DNA of 64,000 bases from Sclerotinia nivalis (Eukaryota; Ascomycota; Leotiomycetes; Helotiales; Sclerotiniaceae), in assembly GCA_029531795.1 (NCBI GenBank), contig JAPEIS010000016.1, forward strand, positions 372,001-436,000, given 5' to 3'. Positions 12,029-27,377 of the stretch are shown here, in pieces. Within the stretch, counting starts at the first letter, position 1, and every line of letters starts with the position of its first letter. The notes beneath the pieces were generated by a model. That model was not told the origin of the DNA and made no database searches. It was given only the letters and a program-made list of their open reading frames with translations. The position numbers were made by a program, and so were the translations under genes.

Positions 12029-13078
12029 AAAAGAAACGTATGTAATGCAGCTGGTAGTAGGGCAATTACGGTTGCTAGCTAGGGCACTTATGAGGGATTT
12101 CTTGCATGGGCATGGCGTTCAGAGGGTTATGTCAATATGTGGGATCATATTCATGATCAAAAAAGGAACGATAGACAGCATCTTGAGGACTATTCTCATG
12201 GGTGTATAGATATCTCGTATATTCCTTCAAAAAATGCACGGACATTGATATCGTCCACCCACCAATATGCATATCAACCCCACTTATAGGATTTCATTGC
12301 TATCAGTGATAATGCACCCCCTGAATTTTCAAACTTTCACTTCACTTCATAACAACAGTCATATGATATTCATATACCAGGTAAGCAGTAGGTAGGTAGC
12401 TAGCAGTGGGAGGGTCTGCCACCTATTAAAAAGATTCTACTCTTCGTTACTACATTCAGTAGATACTCATGCTAATATTCCAATCCATACTTATGTTGAC
12501 CGTGAATATTTAAACCTCCACTTCGTTCAGCAACCATATGATATAAGCCATCAGTATGAAGGGATCCGCCACCTACGCTGTAGTTCTTTTGAGCAGATTC
12601 TATACCAAGTATATTTTGTATTCAATGCTTCCTAGGTATGTGTTACATTTAGACAACTCACTTCCTAGTTAATCATTAATGTTTACAATTATGCAAGTCT
12701 TACCTATCCAACTGTACCTAGTATTTGAATATCTACTGTGTCTCTTTGTGAAACGTTTCCTATTGTTGGGTTTGGATGTCCCAAGGATTCTACACCTAAC
12801 CGTATCTGGATTAGTGTTGAATTTTCCTCTCTCTCACCCCTCCATCACTAGTTGAAGTGTCGGCCCCCGAAGTTTTTCTGTTTATCCTCCCATTTCATCT
12901 CTCTTTTTAAAACCATCCAAATCTCTTTTTCTTTCTCTATCCATCCCTCAAATAAATGTAAGTATCAAAGCCTCATCTATTCCAATTATCTCTACGCTTC
13001 TAGAGCTTTTAATTGACTTTTATCTTTCAGTGTCTTTCACTATCCCTCTCCCTCAATATCTTCTTCCCCTCACCGATA
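12029..13078. other. Intergenic region and leader of the adenosylhomocysteinase gene
   Basis: No gene. It contains an imperfect duplication (about 12331-12442 resembles 12512-12604; both share CATATGATAT, then a GGGTCTGCCACCTA or GGATCCGCCACCTA block, then AGATTCTA). Just before the next gene is a pyrimidine-rich leader with a probable 5'UTR intron. Confidence 0.5.
12958..13030 (+). other. Probable 5'UTR intron of the adenosylhomocysteinase gene
   Basis: A 73-bp segment begins GTAAGT and ends with a polypyrimidine run and TTTCAG, preceded by ATAAAT and followed by a CT-rich leader up to the start codon 49 bp later. It has every feature of a spliceosomal intron but lies outside the coding region. 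A cDNA would settle it. Confidence 0.5.
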
Positions 13079-14596
<1,518 letters not shown>

Positions 14597-15190
14597 ATTT
14601 TGTTTATATGGGTTTTAATTTTTCTTTAAGGCGAGCTGTGGATAAATCTTTCAACATGAGTAATGATTTCAATGATACCGGGGAAAAGCATTTTGACCTT
14701 CAACGGCATATACAGGGGATTTACAAGGGAAAAGTTTCAACATAAAGGGTTTATGGATGAATTTTATAAAGCGGGCGTTACTTGGCTCTTCAACCATGGT
14801 CAAGTAGTAAAGGTCGGCCTTTTGCCTTGACCTTAGAGCATATAAATTTGTGCTCAAGTAGAATATGCATTGCATGTTCATTTATGTTTAGTTTTGATGT
14901 TTTTGTGATTTTCGATTAATTGTGATGTGATTGTGAAGCCATAGTAAATTGTGAAGTACTGAATGTTTCAATACTAGAGAAGTAGAAGCAAAAGAAATAT
15001 ACTTGTTCTACATTTCCTCGTAAGTACTAAACCATCCACACTTTACTTTGATTCCCTGGTATATATGGTATGTATGTATATATAACACAAACTCAAACTC
15101 AAATCCAAACTTCTTTTCTCTTCTCTTCTCTTATCTGTTTATATTCTTGATCTTCTTGGGAAAATAATGAATAATGGGGAAACTTTTTAA

Positions 15191-15276
15191 TAGAGTATAG
15201 AGTATAGAGTATAGAGTATAGAGTATAGAGTATAGAGTATAGAGTATAGAGTATAGAGTATAGAGTATAGAGTAGA
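15191..15276 (+). repeat. Heptamer array (TATAGAG), about 12 copies
   Basis: Near-perfect head-to-tail copies of a 7-bp unit. Because 7 is not a multiple of 3, all frames read through it, producing repeated YSILYTL on the opposite strand. Copy number is likely unstable. Confidence 0.95.
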
Positions 15277-15341
15277 GGGATTGGGTAGTTTGTGTGTTTG
15301 TTTTACTGTTGTAGTGTTTCATTGTTATTTATTATTTAGAA

Positions 15342-15354
15342 GGGGGGGGGGGGG
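15342..15354 (+). repeat. G homopolymer (about 13 bases)
   Basis: Uninterrupted G run just after the heptamer array; a likely site of length variation and of sequencing error. Confidence 0.9.
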
Positions 15355-15424
15355 ATTTGTAGGTGTAGATTTGTAGGGGGAGATTTATAGGTATATGGAT
15401 ATATTATCATGAATTAAACGATTA

Positions 15425-15449
15425 ATATATATATATATATATATATATA
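15425..15449. repeat. (AT)n microsatellite
   Basis: Alternating AT dinucleotides of about 24 bp followed by an A run. Confidence 0.9.
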
Positions 15450-15876
15450 AAAAAATAAGTCTTACAATAACTTATTATCTGTGAATTATAAATATTCTTC
15501 CTATTCTTCTCATTTACTCCCTTCCCCTTCTCATTCCATCCCTTCTCCTTCCCCTTTCATTTTCCTATTTCGGCTTTTCATTTCGGATATTATACACTCA
15601 TCCATGTATACATCCATCCATAACCCTCATTTCCATTCCCATCCCATCCATCCCAAACAATTTACCCACCAAACACCAACTAAACTGACACGCTAGAAAA
15701 ACATAATCCGATGGTAAATGGTAGAATGAAACTCCTGTAAATTATGTATCGTATTTAAGCGTATTGCGATTTCTTTGCTGAGGGAATGGCTGCTCGAAAG
15801 AAGATATGTAGGAGCGAGCTACTCCATGAAATTCCCATGTCCGTTCCCAGTCCCAGTCCCATTAGCAGCTTGAGGG

Positions 15877-15942
15877 AGAATTAGAATTAGAATTAGAATT
15901 AGAATTAGAATTAGAATTAGAATTAGAATTAGAATTAGAATT
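15877..15942 (+). repeat. Hexamer array (GAATTA), about 11 copies
   Basis: Perfect 6-bp tandem array, each unit carrying GAATT. It lies in the 3' side of the atg11 intergenic region. Confidence 0.95.
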
Positions 15943-16517
15943 CGAACTTGTACTTGTACTTGATGTGTATACCCACACCCCCTAACAAAGGCAAGGCAAG
16001 CCAGTTATCCCACCATATTGCACCTTATCTTTTCATTCATCCACCCATCCATATATCCCTATCATACAAACACCCTATTCACCCCCACACTTCCGCGAAA
16101 TTCTACACCCCAAAAAACCCAAAGAAACCTAGAAACCCCTTGGCCGAACCCCCTTTCCACTTTCCAGAGTAAGATCTATGGACCACAGGGGATCCCAAAT
16201 CATTGATCTCATATGGTTCGGTGATGCATTTCTGTCTTCCTCTGTGTCTCTCCCTTCTTCTGTTCCTGTGACTGTTGTCGAATGCTCCCCAAAGCCTGTG
16301 CCCAAAGCAGCAGGATAGCCATGACTATTGTGAACATGGTGAACATTCTAGGAATACTCGCACTATCAGCGTATGTTTTGCTTGAAGAGTATAATGTAAC
16401 ATAACATAGTATGATAACAGAACGTGAATATCCACAGCCATACACGAACTCTTCAAAAAACACAAGATAGACACAAACAAATCAAGATCAAGGACCCAAG
16501 AGATTATCCAAAGGATT

Positions 16518-19500
16518 TCAAACCTCATTATTTGCCTTTCCATCAGCAATCCCATCAACATTCCTCACATGTATCGAATCCGCAGCGGTACCCGTCACAT
16601 CATCATTCGCCGCATTCCTCAATCCACTAACCGAAGCCGTAGAGTCCGTTTTTCTCAGTGGTGATGAGGCAGCCGGAATGGCTTTCTTAGAATTAATACT
16701 ACTTCGACGACTATCGAGACTTTTGGCAAGAGTTTTATTGAGACCTTCAGCACCGGTAGTAGATGATTTTTTGGAGCGACGAATTGTTGCTGTGGCGTCA
16801 ATATTTGCGCTGGCAACTGTGCTTTTGGCGAGGCCGGGAGTAGATGGTGCACCAGGTTTTTCTTCCGCGGCATCGATGAGATACCAGCGGAGACCGTCGG
16901 AAAGATCAAAAGGATTATCATCTTCAAAGGAATCGCCGCCGGTACTTGCAAAGGAGCGACCGTCGGTCATGGATTTGGAGAGGTCGACAACTCTGTCTTC
17001 GATCTTGTGGATTCGAGCTAGTAACCAATCGCGGGAGCGCAATTTATGGGAATCTTGCTCTCGAAGGAAGTAATGAGGAGCGCCAACGTTGAACGCAGCC
17101 CATGCCCCGGTAGATTGATTTCTAGTTGGTAAGAACAGAGCTAGATCGCCTTCTTTGAAATTCTTGAATGCAATTTTCTCATGAGCTTCCTTTTGAGCTC
17201 TATGAGACTTTTCCCTGTAAGAACGAGCATCTTTGGAATATTTCTTGGCTGTATATTCTATATCCCTGACTCTCTTTGCGATGACCTCACAAAAGTTATC
17301 CACATCAAAACTACCGATAGAATTGATATAAGCATCATACTTTTCGGCTTCTGCTTCAGGGTCATCGTTGTGCATCCAATATAACAAGTCGAGGTCTCCA
17401 CTATCAATCATGGCTCTCATGGTTGTAGAGCCTGTCATGCTTCGCCTAATTTTATTGCCCGCATCTGAGGAATCATTTCCATTGATGATGCTACGATCAG
17501 GCTTTGGTAACTTTTGAATGATCATAGAGCCATTCTCCTTGTTGACCGAATAACTCAATCGCTCAAGTAGTCGAACAAGTTTATCGTTCTGTGAATACAA
17601 TCGTTGCGTGAGATCTTTTGCACGTGAAGTACGCAAATCGAATCGATTATTCAATCTCTCAAACCTTTCTTGTGCAAATTGGTTCTTCTCTTGATGCGAT
17701 CTCATCTCTTCCTCGAGACCTCCAATTCGGGAAAGCTGTCCAGCGAGATCTTCTGACAAAGATGTGACCTTTTGTTCCTCTTCCTCCAGACGACTGCGTA
17801 GAGCTTCAGAGCCCGTCTCGCCATCCGCCATCCTAGTTCTTAGGGAGCTTAATTGAAGGCGCTCATCAGTAAGTTCGGCCTCAAGAGCGGAAAATTTAGC
17901 TTTTTCGGAAGCTAATTCTTCGCGAAGGGATTGAGATGCCTTTTCTTCGCGATCAAATTTCTCTCTATATTTCGTAAGTTCGTCTTTAAGTTCCGATATT
18001 GTCGTCTCCGCGTCATCTCGTTGTGACTTCGCAAGGTTGTAATCCCGCTTCGTATTCTCAAGCTCGGATAACAGGTTCAGTGATTTGTTGGTCAATGATC
18101 CTGAGAGTGCTGTGAACTCTTGTGGCATCCTTAACTTGGGCGATAGTTGCAAATGGATGTCTTGCAGAGCTTTGAGTTGATCCTCAGCGACTGATTCTGC
18201 CTGAATAGTCCGGGACATCAACTCCTTCTTTTCTTCTCTGAGGCTCTGCATTTGCCTTTCCAAAGTTTCATTGGTCTCCCTCTGTAACTTCGCATCATTT
18301 CTCAAAAAGTCAACCTGCCCTTGAGCTTTCTGAGCCTCCGCAGCAGCATCCTTGCGTAATTTTTCCAACTCTTCTTGTAAGAGACGAACACGATCATCAA
18401 CATCGGACTTCTCGTTCTCTCTGGAACCTATATATCTATCAATCTCGTCCTCCAGCTCTTCTAGTCTCGCCTTGAGGCGCTTGATTTCGTCCTCCAAAGA
18501 TTTGCGCTCTTCCATGAAATCACGCTGCTGTGCTTTAAAGTTTTCCGAAAGGTCTTGTTTCATGGAATTTACCTCTTCCAGTTGAGAGTTCAACTCGCTC
18601 ATTGAGGTGTTCTTCGCAGCAACTTCTTTCTCTAGACCCGAAGCACGTTCACGTTCGGCTATCAATTGTGCCTCCAAGGAAAGCAATTTCTGTTGGAATG
18701 CCTTTTCTTCCTCTCCTCGGTTTGCAGAATAGCGTCGAGATGAGATTGAAGAACGACGGGAATCATCATTGAGACGTGGTGATGCCATGGGGTTTACCAC
18801 ATTTTGAACATCCGGGCTGGGATTATTGGGTACTGGAAACACATTACCACTTGAAGTCCTGCTAACTTGAGTTTGCCGATGAAATAGATCTTCAAGCCTT
18901 CGAACTCGACTTTCAGCAGTTTTAAGCTTGTTCTCGAGCTTTAATTTATCATCTTGCAGGCTTTTTAACACGTCGTTATCTCCACGCATCAGAAGAGCAC
19001 TTTTGCCAAGAGCAGATTCATGAATACTTCCTGCTTTGAAGGCATTTGCCCTCCTGCTTTGCTGCCTCGTTGGATTATTAAGATCTGAAATAATTCTTGA
19101 GATGTCGCTTACAATCGGAGATTGAGAGTCATCGGCTTTAAGTATTTCGAGAATTTCTTCTAAATCCCGTCTAGATGCTTGAGGCCAATCATCTTTCTCT
19201 CCATGCAAGATAACCTCCAAAGCCATGACTTGCCTTTCGGGCTTCTCTTCCCACAGAGTAGCCCCTATGTTCTTCTGCCACTTTCGTCGCCGCCTGGTTT
19301 CCTCCTCCTGGAAATTCGCCATTTCGTTAGCTAAGGTCGAAGAATCTGATCTGACTTTCTCATCCCATTCGCTTCGTCTGACTGCCTCAGCCAAGAATGA
19401 GGCATACGTGACTGGTAATGTGTCTAGCATGGAGATCATATGCAAGGCATCAATCACATCACCATCTAACTCCAAGGCGGCAAATCGACTATTTACTTCG

Positions 19501-20719
19501 GCAAGCATTGTTGTCAAGCTGGCAATGTCATACATGAACTCTAGGGACGAGATTGCGGTAGAATTTCGCAATTTAGTAACAGTCTGCACCATTCCCTCCA
19601 TTTCCAATGCTCTTTTAGATAAAGATGGTAAAAACTTCTCAGTGTGAAGAAGGGCCGATTTTGAAGCTTGTGAAATATTTTTCGAGGTATTGGCAAAGCC
19701 CAGAACAGTTTCACAGTCAGTATTGACTTTTTTAGAGATAGCTTCAATATCTTCCATCAAAGAAATAGGCTCCTGGGCATGCGGAATAGCCGCTCGTGCA
19801 GGACTCTTCTCGACCTTCTCAATTAGATGATCAATCCTTCGCATGACCTCATCTACTTCTTGTCCGACCTCTACACTCTTTTGCTCGAGATTCGTCGATA
19901 TGTTCCGTAACAGCTTTCCAGATCTCTTCACCTCTTCCGCATCAATCAGATCCCCTAAGGTGGTCGGGCGCTGCATTTTCGACAAATCCCGGCCTGTGAT
20001 GAACTTGATCACATCTGCGCTCGCAGGTAGCGATTCTAGTCGAGATATTGACGCTTCCCAATTCCCGTTAGTGGTATTGAGCTTTTGCATTTCTTCGACG
20101 TCGTTTTGAACCTCCGCATTCTTTTGATCCAGCGCCTTGACATGCTTCTCCAGGTTCAAAACGGCGGTATCCACGCACCGAGTAATCACCTCTGTTTCGA
20201 TATATCTTTGCTGCGCTTGATCTGACATGGCAGCACAATCGTCCACCACCTTCACAGCCCATGCCCGTCTCTCGGCGAATAAGTCTTTCCATGCTTGTAG
20301 GTTCTTCTCGTTTGTGATAGAATCCGGGGGTTGAGAGACGGTGTATTTGCGCGGTAGAGGAATTTCGGATATCAATGACTTCGCAGATGCAATGGAGGAT
20401 TGCTGGATGATGCGTCTATCGTATACGAATATCTCTTGCTAGATTAAATCAGTAAGTATATAGTGTAGCAATGCCGTCATAGGTACCTCTGAGGAAAGCG
20501 CTTGAAATCGCACTGCCTTGGCTGCTGCGGTAAGAGATATGTGATCACTGGCGGCAATAGGCGTATATTTGGCTACCCATTTCTTGAAATCGTCCAAACT
20601 TGAAAGGTTATCAGCATCTATGATCGAACTAACATGATGTAGAAAACTTACGAGGTGAAGGATCCAGGGTCTACCTGAAGATGTTGGCCCGTATGGGCAA
20701 TGTATACGTGAAGTTCCAT
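16518..20719 (-). CDS. atg11: Autophagy scaffold protein Atg11
   Basis: Scaffold for selective autophagy that links cargo receptors to the Atg1 kinase and Atg9 at the vacuole-proximal assembly site. Minus-strand exons 20719-20652, 20598-20487 and 20438-16518 (introns 53 and 48 bp) encode 1366 residues. The N-terminus MELHVYIAHTGQHLQVDPGS and the following LDDFKKWVAKYTPIAASDHI are characteristic of Atg11. The middle is long coiled coil (about residues 520-1010, for example RLKARLEELEDEIDRYIG). The C-terminal Atg11/FIP200 claw-type domain is seen in FKEGDLALFLPTRNQ, WAAFNVGAPHYFLRE and SRDWLLARIHKIEDR. A basic, serine-rich tail follows. The size matches filamentous-fungal Atg11. The large exon has no stop or evident intron. 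Confidence 0.93.
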
Positions 20720-21231
20720 ATCCGTTCATGCATCTCACAATTTCAGCAACTTGCCAGGTTACTCTTCGTCTTATAAAAAGTAGAAGATGTTTTGTGGCAT
20801 AACGATCAAGCTACTAAGACCACTAAGATCATAAGGCTGGTTAGAGACGGTAGTATAAGTTAAAGTTTGGCCGCCTCGTCTGGGCAAGCCACACACAGAT
20901 CGAATGTATTTTGATGGTATACAACAATATCGATAATGAATTGGAAATAATTAAATTTAGATTCATACAAATTTTCTTAATGAATCAGAAAACTCTGAAT
21001 ACGCATATTAAAGTTTCAGCTGAGAATATTGATGGATCGATTTGATATAGAATTTTGAGAGAGGTGGGTTATTTCATTCACCGCGTGCCACACTAAATGT
21101 GGCTGGCCGTTGGGAACTAATCTTTTTCTGGATCATGTGTTTTCGAAGAGGGCGCGTTTTCCACGAACAACAAATCGTAGATATTTGGATCCCTCTGTAT
21201 TGAGATATAGAAAGCAGATGCAAGAGTCAGG
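20720..21231. promoter_or_regulatory. Divergent intergenic region between atg11 and the CENP-H-like gene
   Basis: 512 bp separate the two outward-facing start codons; promoters of both genes must lie here. AT-rich, with no element I can name. Confidence 0.45.
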
Positions 21232-22046
21232 ATGTCGCGTCAAGAAATTGTTGAAAGTATGGAAGGGGTTGAAATGACGGGATCAGCCAACGATACACCC
21301 CCCTTGAGTGAGCAAGAGAAACGCATTTTGGAAGTGTACGACAAATTGGAAGAACTCCAAGTTGAGATCGCTTTGTTGAAAGCTCAAGGTGTTATTTCTT
21401 CGGGGGGTATGTTCCTATATACAGATTTTTTAGAGCACGTGTTCTGACCATTTTTAGATCAACCAGAAGATGTCACTGATGAAGATATCCGAAAGGCAGA
21501 GAAAGACCTTCTTGAGTCAAAAGCTAATTACTCGTTACGATCGAAGATTATTGAGAATGTTGTTATTGCCAATCCCGTATTGAAGGCAGTTCATGCGGGT
21601 AGTAATGCTTCGGTTATAGAACAGTAAGTTACTCTCTTCCAACCCACTTCTTGCATTATTGACAAAACCATAGGGACCTCTTACCACTCATTGAGAAACG
21701 TGATGCTCTTTCTGAGAATCTGGCTCGGATATCTAATAACCACCAATCATCAAGAGAAGAGTTGATAAATGAGTCCAACGAGAACATTATTACGGGCAGG
21801 AAGAACATTGAACTAGCTACGAAAATGATGGCTCTGGCAGAAGAGGCGAATAGTCAAGGGAAAGAGAACATTCAAGATTCTGAAGTTCGTGCACAGTTGG
21901 ATGAGTTGGAAGGAGCGATGAAGAATAGTAGACAGAGATGGAGGATCATGAAAAATACTGCTAGTGCTGTGGTAGTTGGTAGTGGTGTTGATTGGGCGAG
22001 GGATCCTAAGTTATTAGAAATTGTTCTTGATGATGATGGAGATTGA
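21232..22046 (+). CDS. Kinetochore protein, CENP-H/Fta3-like
   Basis: Probable inner-kinetochore subunit of the constitutive centromere-associated network (CENP-H/I/K module). Exons 21232-21406, 21458-21623 and 21674-22046 (introns 51 and 50 bp) encode 237 residues starting MSRQEIVESMEGVEMTGSAN. The protein is mostly coiled coil (EKRILEVYDKLEELQVEIAL and EKRDALSENLARISNNHQSS). The C-terminus has the CENP-H hallmark RQRWRIMKNTASAVVVGSG followed by VDWARDPKLLEIVLDD. The short size and two-coil layout fit fungal members. I know of no enzymatic role; it acts structurally in the nucleus. Family assignment rests mainly on the C-terminal motif. Confidence 0.75.
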
Positions 22047-23588
22047 TGGTTAGAAAGTTCAGGAATGATAACATACCCATCACACATCCGGACTCCATTC
22101 GTAACATTTTCTCATTCACGTAGGCTTCATTTTCGCCCCAACTGTCCACGGTAAGGTATTTGGTGACATTGACTTCCATCCGTGTTCTAAAAAATTCATC
22201 TTATCATCTTAACCTCCCACATGGAAATAATTGATGGGGACATTGATGTGTGAAGATCTGTTCAAGTTAACCTCGTGGTATTGACTTCGCAACCTTTGAT
22301 GTTTTATTATCGTAGTGGTGAATTGAGGCTCAAAGTATCCGGCGGAAAGACCCCAGTTCCTTCAAGATACGCATGCACAAGGGGTTATCGACAGGCTAGA
22401 AGACTCACATTTTCTCCCTTGCGGCTGCTTACTACAATCAGATACGGCGCTAGAAATTATTGACCTACATAATTCATGAGTCTTTTGCTCGTGTGACTAC
22501 TTGTTTGTACTCAGAATTGTGAGTAAAAATGCAAAGCCTGTACCCCCTTGTACTACTCAAAGCATCATTGACACCATTCCCACGTGCTACTCGGAAATAT
22601 AATACAGTACATACGGAGTACTAACCGATTGATAACCTATCGAAGAAATTTGGCTTCTAGGCTTTCCAGGGGTTATGCCAAGAACAACTTTCTATTGTAT
22701 CTAGGGAAGATGCATAGAACATAGAATGCATGGAACCTCCAAAGTTCTCCTGCAGAAGACCCCTCTGGAATGTCTTTTCAATACAGCGGCTATCAAATTC
22801 ATCATTCAAAGATATACACCTCCGTAGATGTGCAAATTGAAAAGACTCCGTTAAAGCTTGCGAATTGTTTAGAGTATTAAGGTTACCACTGATTTAGTTC
22901 GACATCAAATTTATTCGAGACTCGACAGGCTCAGGCTGCAATTCGAGATCGTAATACGAGTACTCTGTAAACTTAACAATATAATTAACCAAGGGAAGAC
23001 AAATCGTAATATATGTCTTTCTCCTCCTTTACCCCTGATGATCAACACAAACCGAGTAGTTTTCCTTTTAAAGCAAGCATCGATCCGTTTGAACCAATAG
23101 GAAAACGTTTATGCAGTGATTTTGGACCCAAAAGCTGGCATCAAAGCTTCGCTACGAAAAAGGTTCATGTCACAGAGAGCAAGCTGGTGAGCCCAGAGCC
23201 AAACGAACTTCATCCCTTAATTAGGTCAGGGAAGAAGCAAGAAATCAGCCAGTGCGAGAAAGCCCTGAACATCCCCCCTTTATAAATCTAGAAGAACTTG
23301 TTTGTAAAAAATTTCTCAATTCAATTCAATTTTTTTTGGAGAACCTGTGAAGAGAGCATCTTTCCTTTTCATCTAGTCTTCATATCAAAAAAAAAATAGA
23401 ATAATAGAGGGAGGGGGAAAGCAAAAAGTGAATCCATCCATGAACAACGCACAAGCGGTGGACACGAAACTTTAACAGTTAGCAAACGCGACTTCCTTAC
23501 GCTTTATTTCCTGTCCTCTAGGATCAAGAGATACACTACTCCGTTTCACCAATATTGGTCCTTTAGGTCGAATATCCATACAATTAAG
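22047..23588. promoter_or_regulatory. Long upstream region of cot1 with an upstream ORF
   Basis: 1.5 kb before the cot1 start. A 90-codon open frame at 23013-23285 (begins MSFSSFTPDDQHKPSSFPFK) ends 300 bp before cot1 and could be an upstream ORF in a long leader; it resembles nothing I know. T-rich and A-rich tracts lie near 23332 and 23387. cot-1 of Neurospora is known to have transcripts of different 5' length, so a long leader is plausible. Confidence 0.4.
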
Positions 23589-25789
<2,201 letters not shown>

Positions 25790-26333
25790 TTGTTATAACT
25801 CCTCGAGTATTTGGTCTAACCAGCCAGTTATGAAGCTTTATAGCTACCACATGGGGGCCGATTTATGGATATTTGATAGTATGAGCAAATTTCACCTGGA
25901 GTGAAGTATTTCTATTGCCTATTTGTTATTACATGGCCTTTTAAAGGTCAACCTAGCCGGATACCACTGATTACATGTTCTGCAAGATTAAAATTAGACG
26001 TCTTACGTCTTACATCTAGCGGTGCATTTTTTTTTTCTGATTTCATTCCGACTGGATGTACACATGAGCGAATCAGCCTAGTTCTAGACTTCTGGCATAA
26101 GGGTGGGTTTTAAGGATGGGAAGAACTTTTTAAATGTGATCATGGTGGGAAACATTAGGTAGAAAATGATGTACCTGGGTATACCTTGGGAAACATCTAC
26201 ACATTCGATCAAAAATTGAAATGATATCAACTGCTCAGTATTGTGCCTGGTGATATTCCCACGTATCTCATATTATAGTACAATTTAGCCATTACAAACG
26301 CCTCTGAACTCCGTCCAACATTGCCCTTCCGAT
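25790..26333. other. Intergenic region between convergent cot1 and SF3a2 genes
   Basis: 3' flanks of both genes; no coding signal. Confidence 0.5.
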
Positions 26334-27053
26334 TCACCTAACTGGAGCCAAACCAGGCACACCACTGTATCTCTCCTCTCTCTCCGTCTTGAACATAATC
26401 TGCACCCAGAACTCCTTCAAATCAGAATCCCACCAAGTCCAATACCTATCATTCGAGCGATCAATCTCCCTTGCCTGCAACTTAAACCCACACGTCTCAT
26501 AAGGCTCAGCCGCTACCAACATATACTGAAAGTCCTTATCCGGATCCTCCACCTTCTGCTCATACGCACTCATAAAGCGAATCCGCGGCTGCACATCCGA
26601 CGCTATCTCCGGATACTGCAACTGAAATAACAATCCCTGCTGTCTCGTAACCGGATCCCGCGTCTTCGTTATCTTGTACCCGGGTCGTCCAATCTTCACC
26701 ATATTCTTGCGGACGCTGACTTGCGCTCCTACCATTCCGACGGGTAAACCGGTGATGGGATCGATGCCTGCTCGTCCCTCTTTTTCCTCGCGTGCTGCGC
26801 GCCGCGCGAGATTGGTTTGATGCTTGCGCCCTTGGGTGTGTGCGAGATAGGAGCCATCGTTTTGGTGGACGGTGAGACAGAGTCGACATTCGAAGGAGCC
26901 GACGTGGTTTTTGAAGAAGTAGGGGTCTTTGTCTAAATCGATGGTTTCGAGAGCGAGTTTGCGGAGTCGTTCGCGGCGGTCGGCATTGGTTGCGCTGGTA
27001 GAGGCGACACCACCGCCGCCGAACTTGCTACCGGCGCGGTTTTGGTAATCCAT
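26334..27053 (-). CDS. prp11: Splicing factor 3A subunit 2 (SF3a66/Prp11)
   Basis: Component of the SF3a complex of U2 snRNP, needed for pre-spliceosome assembly in the nucleus. Single exon, 239 residues, starting MDYQNRAGSKFGGGG. The N-terminal glycine-rich stretch, the conserved DKDPYFFKNHVGSFECRLC with the matrin-type zinc finger (C-x2-C to H-x5-H in CRLCLTVHQNDGSYLAHTQG followed by RKHQ), and the SF3a2 core RPGYKITKTRDPVTRQQGLL and FMSAYEQKVEDPDKDFQYML are all present. The C-terminus ends shortly after the core, without the proline-rich repeats of the animal protein, as in other fungi. It shares a 324-bp divergent promoter with the tubulin cofactor E gene. Confidence 0.95.
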   Translation of the reverse strand: MDYQNRAGSKFGGGGVASTSATNADRRERLRKLALETIDLDKDPYFFKNHVGSFECRLCLTVHQNDGSYLAHTQGRKHQTNLARRAAREEKEGRAGIDPITGLPVGMVGAQVSVRKNMVKIGRPGYKITKTRDPVTRQQGLLFQLQYPEIASDVQPRIRFMSAYEQKVEDPDKDFQYMLVAAEPYETCGFKLQAREIDRSNDRYWTWWDSDLKEFWVQIMFKTEREERYSGVPGLAPVR

Positions 27054-27377
27054 TGTGAGGAGGTGAGGAGGTGTTAAGATTGGGGCCGATAGTAGATTTC
27101 AAGGCTGGTGAGCTTGAAGACTGATGGGTGCTAGTGATTGTATGGAGACGTTGAAATTCGATGATTTCGAAGACCAATTTGTATTTGCGATCTCGAAACT
27201 GATATTGGGCCAAAATTGTTTTGATGGGAGAATAGAAGGTTGCTGAATACGTAGGTGTTGTGATGGGAAAGTTGATATTGATGTCGCGAAAAAAAGTTCG
27301 GCTGTGGTTCAGCCTCTCTTTACAAGGCTGCAACTTATTTCCTAATGAGCACAATCAACGAATGAACCTCTTTTACA
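27054..27377. promoter_or_regulatory. Divergent promoter between SF3a2 and tubulin cofactor E genes
   Basis: 324 bp between opposed start codons. No specific motif is recognised. Confidence 0.45.

Larger units (their letters stand above)
14597..16517. other. Repeat-rich intergenic region between convergent sah1 and atg11
   Basis: About 1.9 kb without a supported gene. It carries four separate simple repeats listed individually. Open frames here are repeat translations or AT-rich chance frames. Confidence 0.6.

Noticed and set aside
15131..15322. Minus-strand frame with repeated YSILYTL residues
   Set aside because: It is a direct translation of the heptamer TATAGAG array, not a protein.
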